This document shows, piece after piece, positions 33,104-41,629 of a stretch of DNA of 64,000 nt. The DNA is from Bacteroidales bacterium (GTDB lineage Bacteria; Bacteroidota; Bacteroidia; Bacteroidales; VadinHA17). Each line of letters starts with the position of its first letter. Positions within the stretch are counted from its first letter, which is position 1. Position numbers and translations under genes: made by a program. The stretch spans positions 1 to 64,000 of the forward strand of contig PMIJ01000025.1 in assembly GCA_003157015.1 (NCBI GenBank), read 5' to 3'. The notes under the pieces are model-generated. The model was not told the origin of the DNA. It did no database searches and was given only the letters and a program-made list of their open reading frames with translations.

Positions 33104-33305
33104 CGCTCCGGGGTGTTATGCTGTCATTAAATCTGTTTATCTTTTTAATTACACCCTTTTTGACTAAACTCCTGAATGATTCAGAGCTAAAGCTATGTCC
33201 TGATTGCTCGCTTAGGATCATGCGCCCGACTTTCATGTTTTCTGCTGCCTCGCCTCCGGGTAAAAGATAAATCCAGTCTCTTTGTGTTGGTTCCTGTTTT
33301 TCCAT
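33072..33305 (-). CDS. Hypothetical small protein (77 aa)
   Basis: Starts MEKQEPTQRDWIYLLPGGEAA and carries a basic stretch FRSLVKKGVIKKINRF. The frame overlaps the 5' end of the 359-aa gene by 32 bases, so it is probably translated first in one operon. It is typical of short regulators near Bacteroidota replication or mobilisation genes. Function not known. Confidence 0.5.
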   Translation of the reverse strand: MEKQEPTQRDWIYLLPGGEAAENMKVGRMILSEQSGHSFSSESFRSLVKKGVIKKINRFNDSITPRSDASNISKPAA

Positions 33306-33792
33306 GGTTATATGGTATAAATTTTATAGTAAATAGTTAATATTTCAATTATCGATTGAGGGGGGAAAAATAGAACTCTGCCTCATAATCATTGTAGTTG
33401 AAATTCAGGGATATACAAAACTTTATTTGAATGTTTGACTACTTATTTTGATGACTCTATGTGGTATATCAAGGGCCAAATGAAAGTTGCATATCAGAAG
33501 CCACTTTCAACTGATATTATTATAGTAAAAATAGGAGTCTGGAACAACATTTTTATCTTATGAAATGGCACAAAAAGTATACCCTAAACTACATCATAGT
33601 TGATTAAATTGGAATCTTGAAATACGCTCATTGATATTCTTAAACTCATCAAGATCTGAAATCGACATGGACGACGTCCTATGGTTTGATTATGGTTTAT
33701 TTTGCTGTAAATCTATACATGTGATTGGGTATATTTGACCATCAATGTAAGTAAATCTTTTTTATTCTCTAGTATATGGGATAATCATTTTC
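33306..33792. other. AT-rich spacer before attR
   Basis: About 490 bases without a gene. It ends in the arm-type repeats and the attachment site. Confidence 0.4.
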
Positions 33793-33813
33793 AACATCCA
33801 ATGTTACATCCAA
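33793..33813 (+). repeat. Arm-type tandem repeat, right end
   Basis: ACATCCAA at 33794-33801 and again at 33806-33813, period 12, the same as the left-end pair (12734-12757). About 50 bases from attR. Confidence 0.65.
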
Positions 33814-33859
33814 TATGTCAATAATGCCTTGTAATGTATTGTAAATCAAATAGAGAATT

Positions 33860-33876
33860 AGTCGCCCCGGGATCAC
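33860..33876 (+). other. attR, island attachment site
   Basis: Identical 17 bases to the tRNA-Arg 3' end at 12606-12622. The chromosomal terminator follows 16 bases later, as it would beside an intact tRNA gene. Confidence 0.9.
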
Positions 33877-33892
33877 TGAGATTGTAAATGAT

Positions 33893-33921
33893 AAAAGTGT
33901 CAGCCGCGAGCTGACACTTTT
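33893..33921. terminator. Ancestral tRNA-Arg terminator
   Basis: Perfect 12-bp stem AAAAGTGTCAGC/GCTGACACTTTT, 5-base loop. Before insertion it stood just after the tRNA. Today it ends the convergent hybrid-sensor gene on the minus strand. Confidence 0.85.
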
Positions 33922-33934
33922 ATTTGTTACTCTG

Positions 33935-36900
33935 TTATAAATATTTACTTATAAGATTTAGCAATAGTTTCCTGTCTGTTGGCTTGGAGATGTACTCATT
34001 GCACCCTGCTTCTATTGATTTCTGGCGATCTCCCTCCATAGCATATGCCGTATTGGCAATTATAGGTATCTTCCTGTTTATCTTCCTTATTCGCCTCGTT
34101 GTTTCATATCCATCCATCCCGGGTAATTTGATATCCATTATTATCAGATCAGGCTGTTGATCTTCAGATAAGATTTTGAGCGCTTCACTACCATTCCCTG
34201 CTCTCAAAATAATAACCTCTGTCGATTTAAGAATTTCGTAAAGAAGCATGAAATTTGAAGTGTCATCCTCCACCAGCAGTATTCTCTTATCAATCCATTT
34301 TGGTATCATATCATCACGATCAATTTCTATAGAATTCGGGGTATGAGCAGATGAACTTTTTTTAATAGGAAGTGTGAAATAAAATCTTGATCCCTTGTTT
34401 ATTTCCGATTCAACTTTTATCTCTCCTCCTAACATTTTTATAAGATTCTGAGAAAGAGATAGTCCTAATCCTGTTCCCCTGTAGAGTCGCAATTTATTTT
34501 CTTCAACTTTCCTGAATAATTCGAATATAATTTCCTTTCGGTCTTCAGATAAACCTATGCCGGTATCCTCAACAAAAAACAGTAATTTGTGCTTTTCAAG
34601 ATTGCATCCCAGCGTTATATGCCCCGAATCGGTAAATTTAATCGCATTATCCAGAAGTTTGCTTAAAGCCTGTTTAAGACGCAATACATCAGTTTCAAAA
34701 GTCAGATCTTTAACTTTATCGTCCACCGAGAGACGAAAATCGATATGAGGTTTATTCCTTGACTTTATTTCCTCGGAAAATCTTTGAAACAAATCATTTA
34801 ATTCCGGATAGAGATGACAATTTTTTATATTGATATTCAATTGGTTGGATTCAATTTTTGAAATATCGAGGATATCATCAATAAGTCCGAGAAGGCTGTT
34901 TGAGTTTGAAACTATCAGGTTTAAAAAATCAGTTTTTTCTTGCTGGGAATATCCTTTCTCTTTAAGCAGCTCGGATAATCCAACAATCGCATTCATCGGA
35001 GTCCTGATTTCATGCGATATATTTGTAAGAAATGAACTTTTAAGTTTATCAGATAACTCTGCCTTGTTTTTTGCTGCAATCAGTTCCTTTTCAATTTTTT
35101 TTCGCTCCTTAATGATTTCCTCTTTGACAATGATTTCCTTAGTTTTATCATCAAGCTTTTTTAACAACCTTTCCTGTAATGTCTTCATGTTTTTCTCTCT
35201 TATTCTGATATAATTATAAAGAGTGAACCCTATTAAGATGAAAACACCCAAATAAAACCAGCCTGACAGATAAACAGGTTTCTTAATCCTTATTTTAAAA
35301 GTTATCGGTTCATTTGTTGAGATCTCATCTTCATTGAAAGCTCTGAGCTTAAAAACATATTGGCCATAGCCTACTTTTTCATAGGTAACAGTTCTGCGAG
35401 TTGTCAGATCTGCCCAGTTCGGGCTATATCCTTCAAGGATTGTTTGATAATTAACAATTTCCGGATTGCTTAGATTAATACCAGTATATTCCACCTTTAT
35501 TTCATAATTCCCCGGTTTAAGTGTGATAATATCAGCATATTTAATTTTAATTTTATTAATATAAACTGCTTCTATGTTGAGTATTGGGGGAATCCCCTTA
35601 TTTGAATAAACCTGCGATAATAATTTTACAAGTCCTTCGGAAGTACCAAACCAAATATTATTCTGATTGTCGGCTAAGACTGCATTGGAATAAAAATCAG
35701 ATGTACTTTTAATGCCTTCATTATAAATGTAATTTCTGATCTTGCCTGTTTCAGTATCAATTTGAGAAAAGCCACCCCTTACGCCGACTAGAATTTTATG
35801 ACTTTTATCAAATATAAGGCTATAACAATAATTTGAGACTAATCCGGAGGCATAGGTATACTTCTGGTTTCCGTCAGTTTTGAACCTGTACACTCCGTTA
35901 CCATAAGTTGCCACCCACAAAGATCCTGAATGGTCCTCTCCAAAGGAGATTACCCTATTGAGCCCAAAAGAGCCGGGTAAGTTAAGAGTGTTTACATTAT
36001 CGTCGGGGCCGATATATACTATAGAGCTGCACGTGGTCCCGACTAATACCCTGCCACTTGAATCTATAAAAAGTTGGTGTATATCATTATTTGGCAGGCC
36101 ATTATCTTTAGTGAACCATTTCCTTATACCTGTTCGTGCATTTAGCTTACATGCTCCTTTCTTTGTGCTGATCCATAAAGTATTCCCTTTGCCTGTTATA
36201 TGATTTATTGAATTTTCAAGTGCATCCTTCGACAAATATACCTTTGCGAAATTTTCGTTGGCAGGATTGAACGCAAAAATTCCCTCTTTTTCGAAACCAA
36301 GATATATTAATCCTTCCTGTGAACAGTAAATAGAATTAACACGAGCGCCACCTAAAGCTGCAGGCAAAGAATAAGATCTTAATATTTGTCCACGCTCAGG
36401 TGAAACCTTTGCGATGAGACTATCGCTTGCAATCCATATATAACTGCTGTCTTTTGATAAAGCATAAATATGATTTGATCCTATTCTGGCAGAATATGAG
36501 AGAAATCTTATATTATCGTCAACCAGTCTCTGGAGTCCACCTCCATACAAACCAAGCCAGATATTGTCTTCAGAGTCTTCAAAAATACATTTAACCTCGT
36601 TTGATTTCAACCCCGTCTCAGTATTGATGTATCCCAAGAATATTGGTTTTCCGGATTCCTTATCAATTTGGTATTTAATGATTCCTTTCCCCATTGTATT
36701 TATCCAAAGCTCATTTCTCCTTACAATGAGACCGCCCTGAATGTTGTCGAGATCGCCATTCTGGTTATTATTGCTTTCAACAAGATTGCAGGAAAGATTT
36801 GCAAGGTCAATTGAAAGCTTATAAATGCCTTTGTTACTGGATAAAACAAAGTATTCTTCCTCCTTAAATTTTATAAGATCAACAACTTTTGATAAAGGAT

Positions 36901-37504
36901 AGTTTTTGATTTTTATCCTCTCTCTCATTAAGCTGGAATCTTTTTGATATTCCATTATGTAGAGATTTTCCTGGGTTCCGACAAGGAAATAATTAGCGGA
37001 AATATGTTTGATATTGAAAATAAGTTCGTTACTCAGCGAAGTTGGGATCCGGACTAATTTTTTAGTATTATTATAAACCATCAGGCCTCCGTTTTGTGTC
37101 GAAAACCAGATTGTTCCTATATCAGCTTCTGTAATTGATGTAATAGGCGAGTTATCTGCAGGAGTACCTGCCACTTTATTAAACCGACTATCCTTTATAT
37201 GAGTTATTCCCCCGTTCAAATGGCCCAGCCATAATCCTCCTGAATAGTCTTTATAGATAGTGGTAATAAAATTTTCTGACAGACTGCTGCTGTCAGTGAA
37301 GTGAATAAATTCAAATCCATTAAACCTGTACAAACCTTCAGCTGTTCCAATCCATAAATAACCATCGTTGCCCTGATTCAGGGAATAAATGAATGAATTT
37401 CCCAGTCCATTGGTCGGACCATACTGCCTGAAGAAAAAATCTTGTCCGGTAAGTTGTATACAAGCATTAGTGAGTAAGAATATAATACAGAGCTTAATTC
37501 TCAT
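33935..37504 (-). CDS. Hybrid two-component sensor (propeller-Y_Y_Y-HK-REC)
   Basis: A 1189-aa one-protein signalling system. Signal peptide at 1-20. A periplasmic two-bladed beta-propeller sensor with Reg_prop repeats (SxGxLWIGTxxGLYR-like, about 25-690), Y_Y_Y domain (about 695-760), one TM helix (about 775-795). Then a histidine kinase with H-box FLTNISHEIRTPMNAI, N-box LLDNAIKF, G-boxes DTGIGLS and GTGLGLSLSQ, and a receiver domain at the end (LLVEDD, phosphorylatable Asp in LIIMDIKLPG, Lys in ISKPTD). Unlike typical Bacteroidota HTCS regulators no AraC output domain follows; a separate partner must carry the output. Not adjacent to any SusC/D genes. Confidence 0.9.
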   Translation of the reverse strand: MRIKLCIIFLLTNACIQLTGQDFFFRQYGPTNGLGNSFIYSLNQGNDGYLWIGTAEGLYRFNGFEFIHFTDSSSLSENFITTIYKDYSGGLWLGHLNGGITHIKDSRFNKVAGTPADNSPITSITEADIGTIWFSTQNGGLMVYNNTKKLVRIPTSLSNELIFNIKHISANYFLVGTQENLYIMEYQKDSSLMRERIKIKNYPLSKVVDLIKFKEEEYFVLSSNKGIYKLSIDLANLSCNLVESNNNQNGDLDNIQGGLIVRRNELWINTMGKGIIKYQIDKESGKPIFLGYINTETGLKSNEVKCIFEDSEDNIWLGLYGGGLQRLVDDNIRFLSYSARIGSNHIYALSKDSSYIWIASDSLIAKVSPERGQILRSYSLPAALGGARVNSIYCSQEGLIYLGFEKEGIFAFNPANENFAKVYLSKDALENSINHITGKGNTLWISTKKGACKLNARTGIRKWFTKDNGLPNNDIHQLFIDSSGRVLVGTTCSSIVYIGPDDNVNTLNLPGSFGLNRVISFGEDHSGSLWVATYGNGVYRFKTDGNQKYTYASGLVSNYCYSLIFDKSHKILVGVRGGFSQIDTETGKIRNYIYNEGIKSTSDFYSNAVLADNQNNIWFGTSEGLVKLLSQVYSNKGIPPILNIEAVYINKIKIKYADIITLKPGNYEIKVEYTGINLSNPEIVNYQTILEGYSPNWADLTTRRTVTYEKVGYGQYVFKLRAFNEDEISTNEPITFKIRIKKPVYLSGWFYLGVFILIGFTLYNYIRIREKNMKTLQERLLKKLDDKTKEIIVKEEIIKERKKIEKELIAAKNKAELSDKLKSSFLTNISHEIRTPMNAIVGLSELLKEKGYSQQEKTDFLNLIVSNSNSLLGLIDDILDISKIESNQLNINIKNCHLYPELNDLFQRFSEEIKSRNKPHIDFRLSVDDKVKDLTFETDVLRLKQALSKLLDNAIKFTDSGHITLGCNLEKHKLLFFVEDTGIGLSEDRKEIIFELFRKVEENKLRLYRGTGLGLSLSQNLIKMLGGEIKVESEINKGSRFYFTLPIKKSSSAHTPNSIEIDRDDMIPKWIDKRILLVEDDTSNFMLLYEILKSTEVIILRAGNGSEALKILSEDQQPDLIIMDIKLPGMDGYETTRRIRKINRKIPIIANTAYAMEGDRQKSIEAGCNEYISKPTDRKLLLNLISKYL

Positions 37505-37898
37505 ACCGCCTGATTTACTTTTTTATTTCTACCTGATCAAGAATCCTATATAAGCTCTTTGATGCTTCAGCCAGATTGAACCCTAAATTTGCATTTCCCA
37601 TCTTAGAAAAATTACTATTAATAAATTCAATAGTTTCGACCAGCAATTTAGTCAGAATATAGGACATAAATTTACTGAACTGAATCCTTTTTCAATAACG
37701 TGATTATAGATAGGATATTAGTTAATCAGAGATATTTTGGTTTCGACTGCCTGGTTGAATTAGCCAAACGGTCCATTCGTTTAACTGACCCTGATTCTGA
37801 TTCTGATCACCGTCCTGAACAAACTTCGCATTTATATGTTTGACAGAATTGAAACCGGTTATGGAAAAATAACCAGCCGATTTGTAAAAAGTTAAAAG
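37505..37898. other. Intergenic region upstream of the hybrid sensor gene
   Basis: A 60-codon minus-strand frame exists at 37722-37904 but is low-complexity and unsupported. I see no other gene. Confidence 0.4.
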
Positions 37899-37927
37899 AA
37901 GCAACCTATCTTCAGGTTGCTTTTTAA
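37899..37927 (+). terminator. Intrinsic terminator
   Basis: AGCAACCT/AGGTTGCT stem (37900-37907 with 37914-37921), loop ATCTTC, then TTTTTAAT. There is no recognised gene upstream on the plus strand, so the transcript it ends is unknown. Confidence 0.75.
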
Positions 37928-38137
37928 TAAAATAATTTTTGACTATCAGTAATAAGATGTTAAAAACAAAATAATATTGATTTTATAATATTAATTTCCA
38001 GGTACTTCCATTTTATTTCATTAAACCCCCTTTCCCGTTTCCCCAAAAGGGAAAATGCTTTACATGGTGCTCCTTCCCCCGGGAGGGAAGGCCGTCAACT
38101 TAAGGTTTGGGGATGAATGAGATACTGCATAAAAAAG

Positions 38138-38223
38138 TTTCCCCTCCTTTTGAAGGAGGGGTGGTCGGGACGATTTATTATCTTATATATACAGTATTTA
38201 TTTCCCGACCGGGGTGGTTGATT
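38138..38223 (+). repeat. Inner inverted repeat, left arm
   Basis: Contains the perfect hairpin CCCCTCCTTTTGAAGGAGGGG, then GTGGTCGGGA ... CCCGACCGGGGTGGTTG. It is the inverted counterpart of 38568-38649. Confidence 0.75.
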
Positions 38224-38250
38224 CATTGAATTCTTCTTACCTTTATTGGT

Positions 38251-38565
38251 ATGAAAAACCAAAACCTCTTTAACAGGAAAAGCCTTAAATTCTTCAGATC
38301 ATCACTTAGGAACAAGTCCACTTCTGCTGAGGCTGTGTTATGGAACATTTTGAAATCAAAAAAACTTAATGCAAGAAAATTCAGAAGACAACACAGTATA
38401 GGTAACTACATAGCTGACTTTTTTTGTGTTTCAGAAAAACTTGTAATTGAGCTTGATGGAAATCCGCATGGTGAATATCATAAAATAGAAAAAGATAAAA
38501 AAAGAGATCAATATCTTGAAGACCCAGGATTCTCAATCAAAAGAAAAGATCTGGAATATGAATAA
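38251..38565 (+). CDS. DUF559 (Vsr-fold) nuclease, C-terminally shortened
   Basis: A 104-aa protein of the DUF559 family of PD-(D/E)xK-fold nucleases. NKSTSAEAVLWNILKSKKL, FRRQHSIGNYIADFFCVSEKLVIELDGNPH and KRDQYLE match. The family ends with a further stretch of about 20-25 residues (normally LRFxNxEV...); here the frame runs into KRKDLEYE and stops, so a frameshift or deletion shortened it. It lies inside the inverted-repeat element and no other gene is nearby. It may process the flanking palindromes, but activity is doubtful in this copy. Confidence 0.75.
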   Translation: MKNQNLFNRKSLKFFRSSLRNKSTSAEAVLWNILKSKKLNARKFRRQHSIGNYIADFFCVSEKLVIELDGNPHGEYHKIEKDKKRDQYLEDPGFSIKRKDLEYE

Positions 38566-38567
38566 AC

Positions 38568-38649
38568 AATCAACCACCCCGGCCGGTATGAGCATTTGTA
38601 TCATAATTATAAAGTGGTCCGGCCACCCCTCCTTCAAAAGGAGGGGAAA
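38568..38649 (-). repeat. Inner inverted repeat, right arm
   Basis: Begins AATCAACCACCCCGGCCGG and ends CCACCCCTCCTTCAAAAGGAGGGGAAA. Reverse complement of the left arm with internal divergence. Confidence 0.75.
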
Positions 38650-38859
38650 TGTATCAGGCTTAATTTTAATATTTTACATTCTGTTTTGTACTAAACTCTC
38701 TCCATATTTTACTATATTCAACTCCTTAGGTTGACGGCTATGCCCCGTGGAGGAAGTCCCGATAGCTATCGGGAGGGAAGGGGGTCATAAATAATTAAGC
38801 ATTTATTGTTTTATTCATGATTGCCGATACTTATATAATAATTTAATTAAATCATATGT

Positions 38860-39867
38860 ATGAAAAAGATTATCCCCTTCATTCTCGGCTCCATTGTATT
38901 GCTAATTACTGGCTGTGTACAAAATTCTGAAAAGAAAGGTACTTCAGAAAATTCTTCCCATAACTTATATGTTACCGAACAAGGTTTTGTTGATGCAAAT
39001 GGAGTTTTGATTTATTATGAAGCATTTGGCAAAGGAGAACCATTAGTGATACTGCACGGAGGACCGGGTGCCTCACATGACTATTTTTTGCCGTACCTCC
39101 TTCCGTTAGCACGAACTAACCGGCTTATATTCATTGATGAACGCGGATCGGGTCGTTCCCAAAAAGCTGAGAAACTATCTGATTATACTGTTGAGAACAT
39201 GGTGGAGGATGTGGAAACAATAAGGAAGGAATTAAAGCTTGGCAAAATCAGCCTTCTTGGCCACTCCTGCGGAGGTGTTCTTGCTGAGGCATATGCATTG
39301 AAGTACCAGGAAAACCTAACTCATCTGATTTTATGCAGCACTTTTCACAGCACAAAGAAAATGAACGAGGTTCTCAGAAACATAAAGGCTAAAATGGCTC
39401 CGGAACTTCGGATACGGATTGAGAAGATGGAAAAGGAAGGATTGTATGGTCATGGAAAGGACTATGAAAAAAACCGTTATACATCAGAATACATGATTGC
39501 TGCATGGGGCGAAGGCTATTTCCCATACCTATATCAGAATCATCCTGATCCCAACTATGACCCGGTTGCTAATGGTATTATGGCGTGGGATGTGTACAGG
39601 GAGATGTGGGGATCTAATGGCGAGTATGTGATAGATGGTAATCTCACATCAGTTGAGTATGGTGACCGGCTCCCGACGGTTAAGGTACCTACTTTAATAA
39701 CTGCCGGCGATAATGATGAGTGTGATCCTTCACTTTCACGTGAGATGAATGAGAAGATTGCTGGATCAAAGCTTGTCATCCTTCCAAAAAGCGGACATAT
39801 GACTTTCGTGGATCAGCCTGCACTTTTTATTTCTGCTGTTGATGAATTTTTACATCCCGGGAAATAG
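38860..39867 (+). CDS. Proline iminopeptidase-like alpha/beta hydrolase lipoprotein
   Basis: A 335-aa S33-type hydrolase. Residues 1-19 are a lipoprotein signal (LLITGC lipobox). HGGPGASHDY forms the oxyanion loop, GHSCGGVLAEAYA the nucleophile elbow with Ser, DNDECDPS the Asp, SGHMTFVDQP the His. It therefore has a complete triad and likely removes N-terminal residues such as proline from peptides in the periplasm or cell surface. It is monocistronic or pairs with the serine hydrolase 75 bases downstream. Confidence 0.88.
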   Translation: MKKIIPFILGSIVLLITGCVQNSEKKGTSENSSHNLYVTEQGFVDANGVLIYYEAFGKGEPLVILHGGPGASHDYFLPYLLPLARTNRLIFIDERGSGRSQKAEKLSDYTVENMVEDVETIRKELKLGKISLLGHSCGGVLAEAYALKYQENLTHLILCSTFHSTKKMNEVLRNIKAKMAPELRIRIEKMEKEGLYGHGKDYEKNRYTSEYMIAAWGEGYFPYLYQNHPDPNYDPVANGIMAWDVYREMWGSNGEYVIDGNLTSVEYGDRLPTVKVPTLITAGDNDECDPSLSREMNEKIAGSKLVILPKSGHMTFVDQPALFISAVDEFLHPGK

Positions 39868-39942
39868 AGCTTTACTATAATATTTTTGTACATTTATTGG
39901 TTTATATTTCTATTAAGATAAAACCACTAAATCCAGATTACA

Positions 39943-41499
39943 ATGAAAATGACCGGAAGAAGGTTCAGCTACTCACTTTTTCTGTTTATCTTTTTACTCA
40001 GCGGATGTAAAAAAGAACAGGTAATTACTTCCCTTCCGCGCAGTATTCCGGAGGCAGAAGGAGTATCTTCACAGGGAATTATTGATTTCCTGGATGCAGC
40101 CGCTAAAAGCAGCCATGAGTTCCATAGTATGATGTTCCTGCGCCATGGGAAAGTTATTGCTGAAGGATGGTGGAATCCTTATAAACCTGAGCTCAGACAT
40201 ACATTGTATTCAACAAGTAAAAGCTTTACCGCAACAGCTGTAGGTTTTGCCGTCAGTGAAAAACGATTGTCTGTCAATGATAAAGTCATTTCATTTTTTC
40301 CTGATGCTTTACCTGATACGGTGAGCCCGTTCTTATCAGAGATGAAGGTCAGGGATTTACTGAGCATGTCGGCAGGACTTGATCCTGATCCGACATTCAC
40401 AACAGTGGTAAATGACACCAACTGGGTTAAAGCATTCCTCAAAAAACATGTGGTGCATGAACCTGGTACAAAATTTTTATATAATACACTGGCAACATAT
40501 ATGTTATCGGCTATTGTACAGAAAGTTACTGGTGAGAAAGTTATTGATTTCCTTAAACCCCGGCTGTTTGAACCTCTGGCAATTGAGGGAATGGATTGGG
40601 AAGTTGATCCACGCGGTATTAATACAGGAGGCTGGGGCCTCAGACTGAAAACTGAAGACATGGCCAAATTCGGGCAACTTTTTTTGCAGAAAGGAAAGTG
40701 GAACGGTAACCAGGTGCTGCCGGCCGCATGGATTGATGAAGCCACTTCACTTAAAATTTACCAGGCGCCAGATGCTCCTCAGTCAAAGAAGGATTCCAGC
40801 GACTGGATGCAGGGATATTGTTACCAGATGTGGCGCTGCAGGCATAATTGTTTCAGAGCTGATGGCGCATACGGTCAATATATTATTGTAATGCCCGATC
40901 AGGATGCCGTAATAGCCATTACAGCCGAAACTGGTGATATGCAGGACGAATTAAATCTGATCTGGGAATATCTTCTGCCATCAATAAAAACTGGTACATT
41001 GCCTGAAAACAAGGCTCTTGCTGCAAGCCTTAAGCAAAAACTATCTTCGCTGGCGCTGCCATTGCCGGCTGCAAAGAGTAATTCGTCCCTGGCTGCCGGT
41101 ATTTCCGGTAAGACATACGCCTTCGGGACAAATGGAAAGCACACAATAACTTTCCAGTTCCCTGATAATTCCTGCAAAGTTTCGATGATGATTGATACTG
41201 CCCGATATAACTTTTCTTTTGGATCGGGACAATGGATAACCGGAGAAACAACTCTTCACGGACCCAATCTATTATTGCAGGCGAAAGCCCATTTTAAAGG
41301 GCTTCCTCCTTCAAAGGTAGCCGGGAGCTATACGTGGAAAGATGAAAATACCCTGGAACTGGTTCTTCGCTTTATCGAAAGTCCGCATACTGAAACAATT
41401 AACTGTGTCTTTGAAAAAAACACGGTATCGGTTGCAATTCATTACAGCAATGAGCCGGGAAATGTTCAGCACGAGTTTAAAGGCATTCTAAAAGAGTAG
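39943..41499 (+). CDS. Serine beta-lactamase-like hydrolase lipoprotein
   Basis: A 518-aa class C beta-lactamase/penicillin-binding-fold protein. Signal at 1-22 with LLSGC lipobox. The active Ser-x-x-Lys is in LYSTSKSFTATAV; YNTLATYML gives the Tyr of the YxN-like motif. A C-terminal beta domain (about 390-518) follows. The family contains esterases, peptidases and beta-lactamase-like enzymes; substrate unknown. It follows the iminopeptidase-like gene on the same strand, which suggests joint peptide or ester breakdown. Confidence 0.82.
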   Translation: MKMTGRRFSYSLFLFIFLLSGCKKEQVITSLPRSIPEAEGVSSQGIIDFLDAAAKSSHEFHSMMFLRHGKVIAEGWWNPYKPELRHTLYSTSKSFTATAVGFAVSEKRLSVNDKVISFFPDALPDTVSPFLSEMKVRDLLSMSAGLDPDPTFTTVVNDTNWVKAFLKKHVVHEPGTKFLYNTLATYMLSAIVQKVTGEKVIDFLKPRLFEPLAIEGMDWEVDPRGINTGGWGLRLKTEDMAKFGQLFLQKGKWNGNQVLPAAWIDEATSLKIYQAPDAPQSKKDSSDWMQGYCYQMWRCRHNCFRADGAYGQYIIVMPDQDAVIAITAETGDMQDELNLIWEYLLPSIKTGTLPENKALAASLKQKLSSLALPLPAAKSNSSLAAGISGKTYAFGTNGKHTITFQFPDNSCKVSMMIDTARYNFSFGSGQWITGETTLHGPNLLLQAKAHFKGLPPSKVAGSYTWKDENTLELVLRFIESPHTETINCVFEKNTVSVAIHYSNEPGNVQHEFKGILKE

Positions 41500-41545
41500 A
41501 AGAACTCAACACAATTATATATTTGGATGCGAAAATAGCCTTTTT

Positions 41546-41618
41546 AACCACAAAGCACTCTATCTCACAGTGCTCAAAGTTGTGATATTATAAAAGGCTC
41601 TTTGTGATCTTTGTGGTT
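41546..41618. repeat. Intergenic inverted repeat (AACCACAAAG)
   Basis: AACCACAAAG (41546-41555) faces CTTTGTGGTT (41609-41618), with CACTC/CAGTGC text between. A widespread kind of short interspersed repeat in this genome; it may also end both convergent transcripts. Confidence 0.55.
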
Positions 41619-41629
41619 TTTGGATCTTT

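Larger units (their letters stand above)
12606..33876. mobile_element. tRNA-Arg-integrated genomic island (about 21.3 kb)
   Basis: Bounded by a 17-bp direct repeat made from the tRNA-Arg 3' end. Inside each end lies a tandem pair of ACATCCAA boxes spaced 12 bp, fitting integrase arm sites. A tyrosine integrase is at the tRNA side. Cargo includes an integron-like cassette array, a TIR protein, a type II restriction-modification pair, DUF262-HNH, DUF2971, a reductive-dehalogenase-like protein and Bacteroidota mobile-element genes (DUF4120, DUF6876). No relaxase, coupling protein or conjugation gene is seen, so it is an integrative island that would need help to transfer. Confidence 0.85.
38068..38790. 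mobile_element. DUF559 nuclease element flanked by two layers of inverted repeats
   Basis: Outer pair: GCCGTCAACTTAAGG (38091-38105) faces CCTTAGGTTGACGGC (38724-38738), with further C/G-run text outward on each side. Inner pair of about 85 bp: 38138-38223 faces 38568-38649, each arm built from CCCCTCCTTTTGAAGGAGGGG, GGTCGGG-type text and CCGGGGTGGTTGATT. The only gene inside is a DUF559 nuclease. It looks like a small mobile unit, now probably decayed. Confidence 0.6.

Noticed and set aside
33855-33880. A second partial tRNA-Arg
   Set aside because: Only the last 16 tRNA bases are present, with no D or anticodon arm. It is the attachment-site duplication (attR).
37722-37904. A 60-codon frame on the minus strand
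   Set aside because: Low-complexity (DQNQNQGQ), overlaps a strong terminator and has no recognisable domain.
40179-40745. A 188-codon frame on the minus strand inside the serine hydrolase gene
   Set aside because: It is antisense to a well-conserved gene with active-site motifs and shows no domain of its own.
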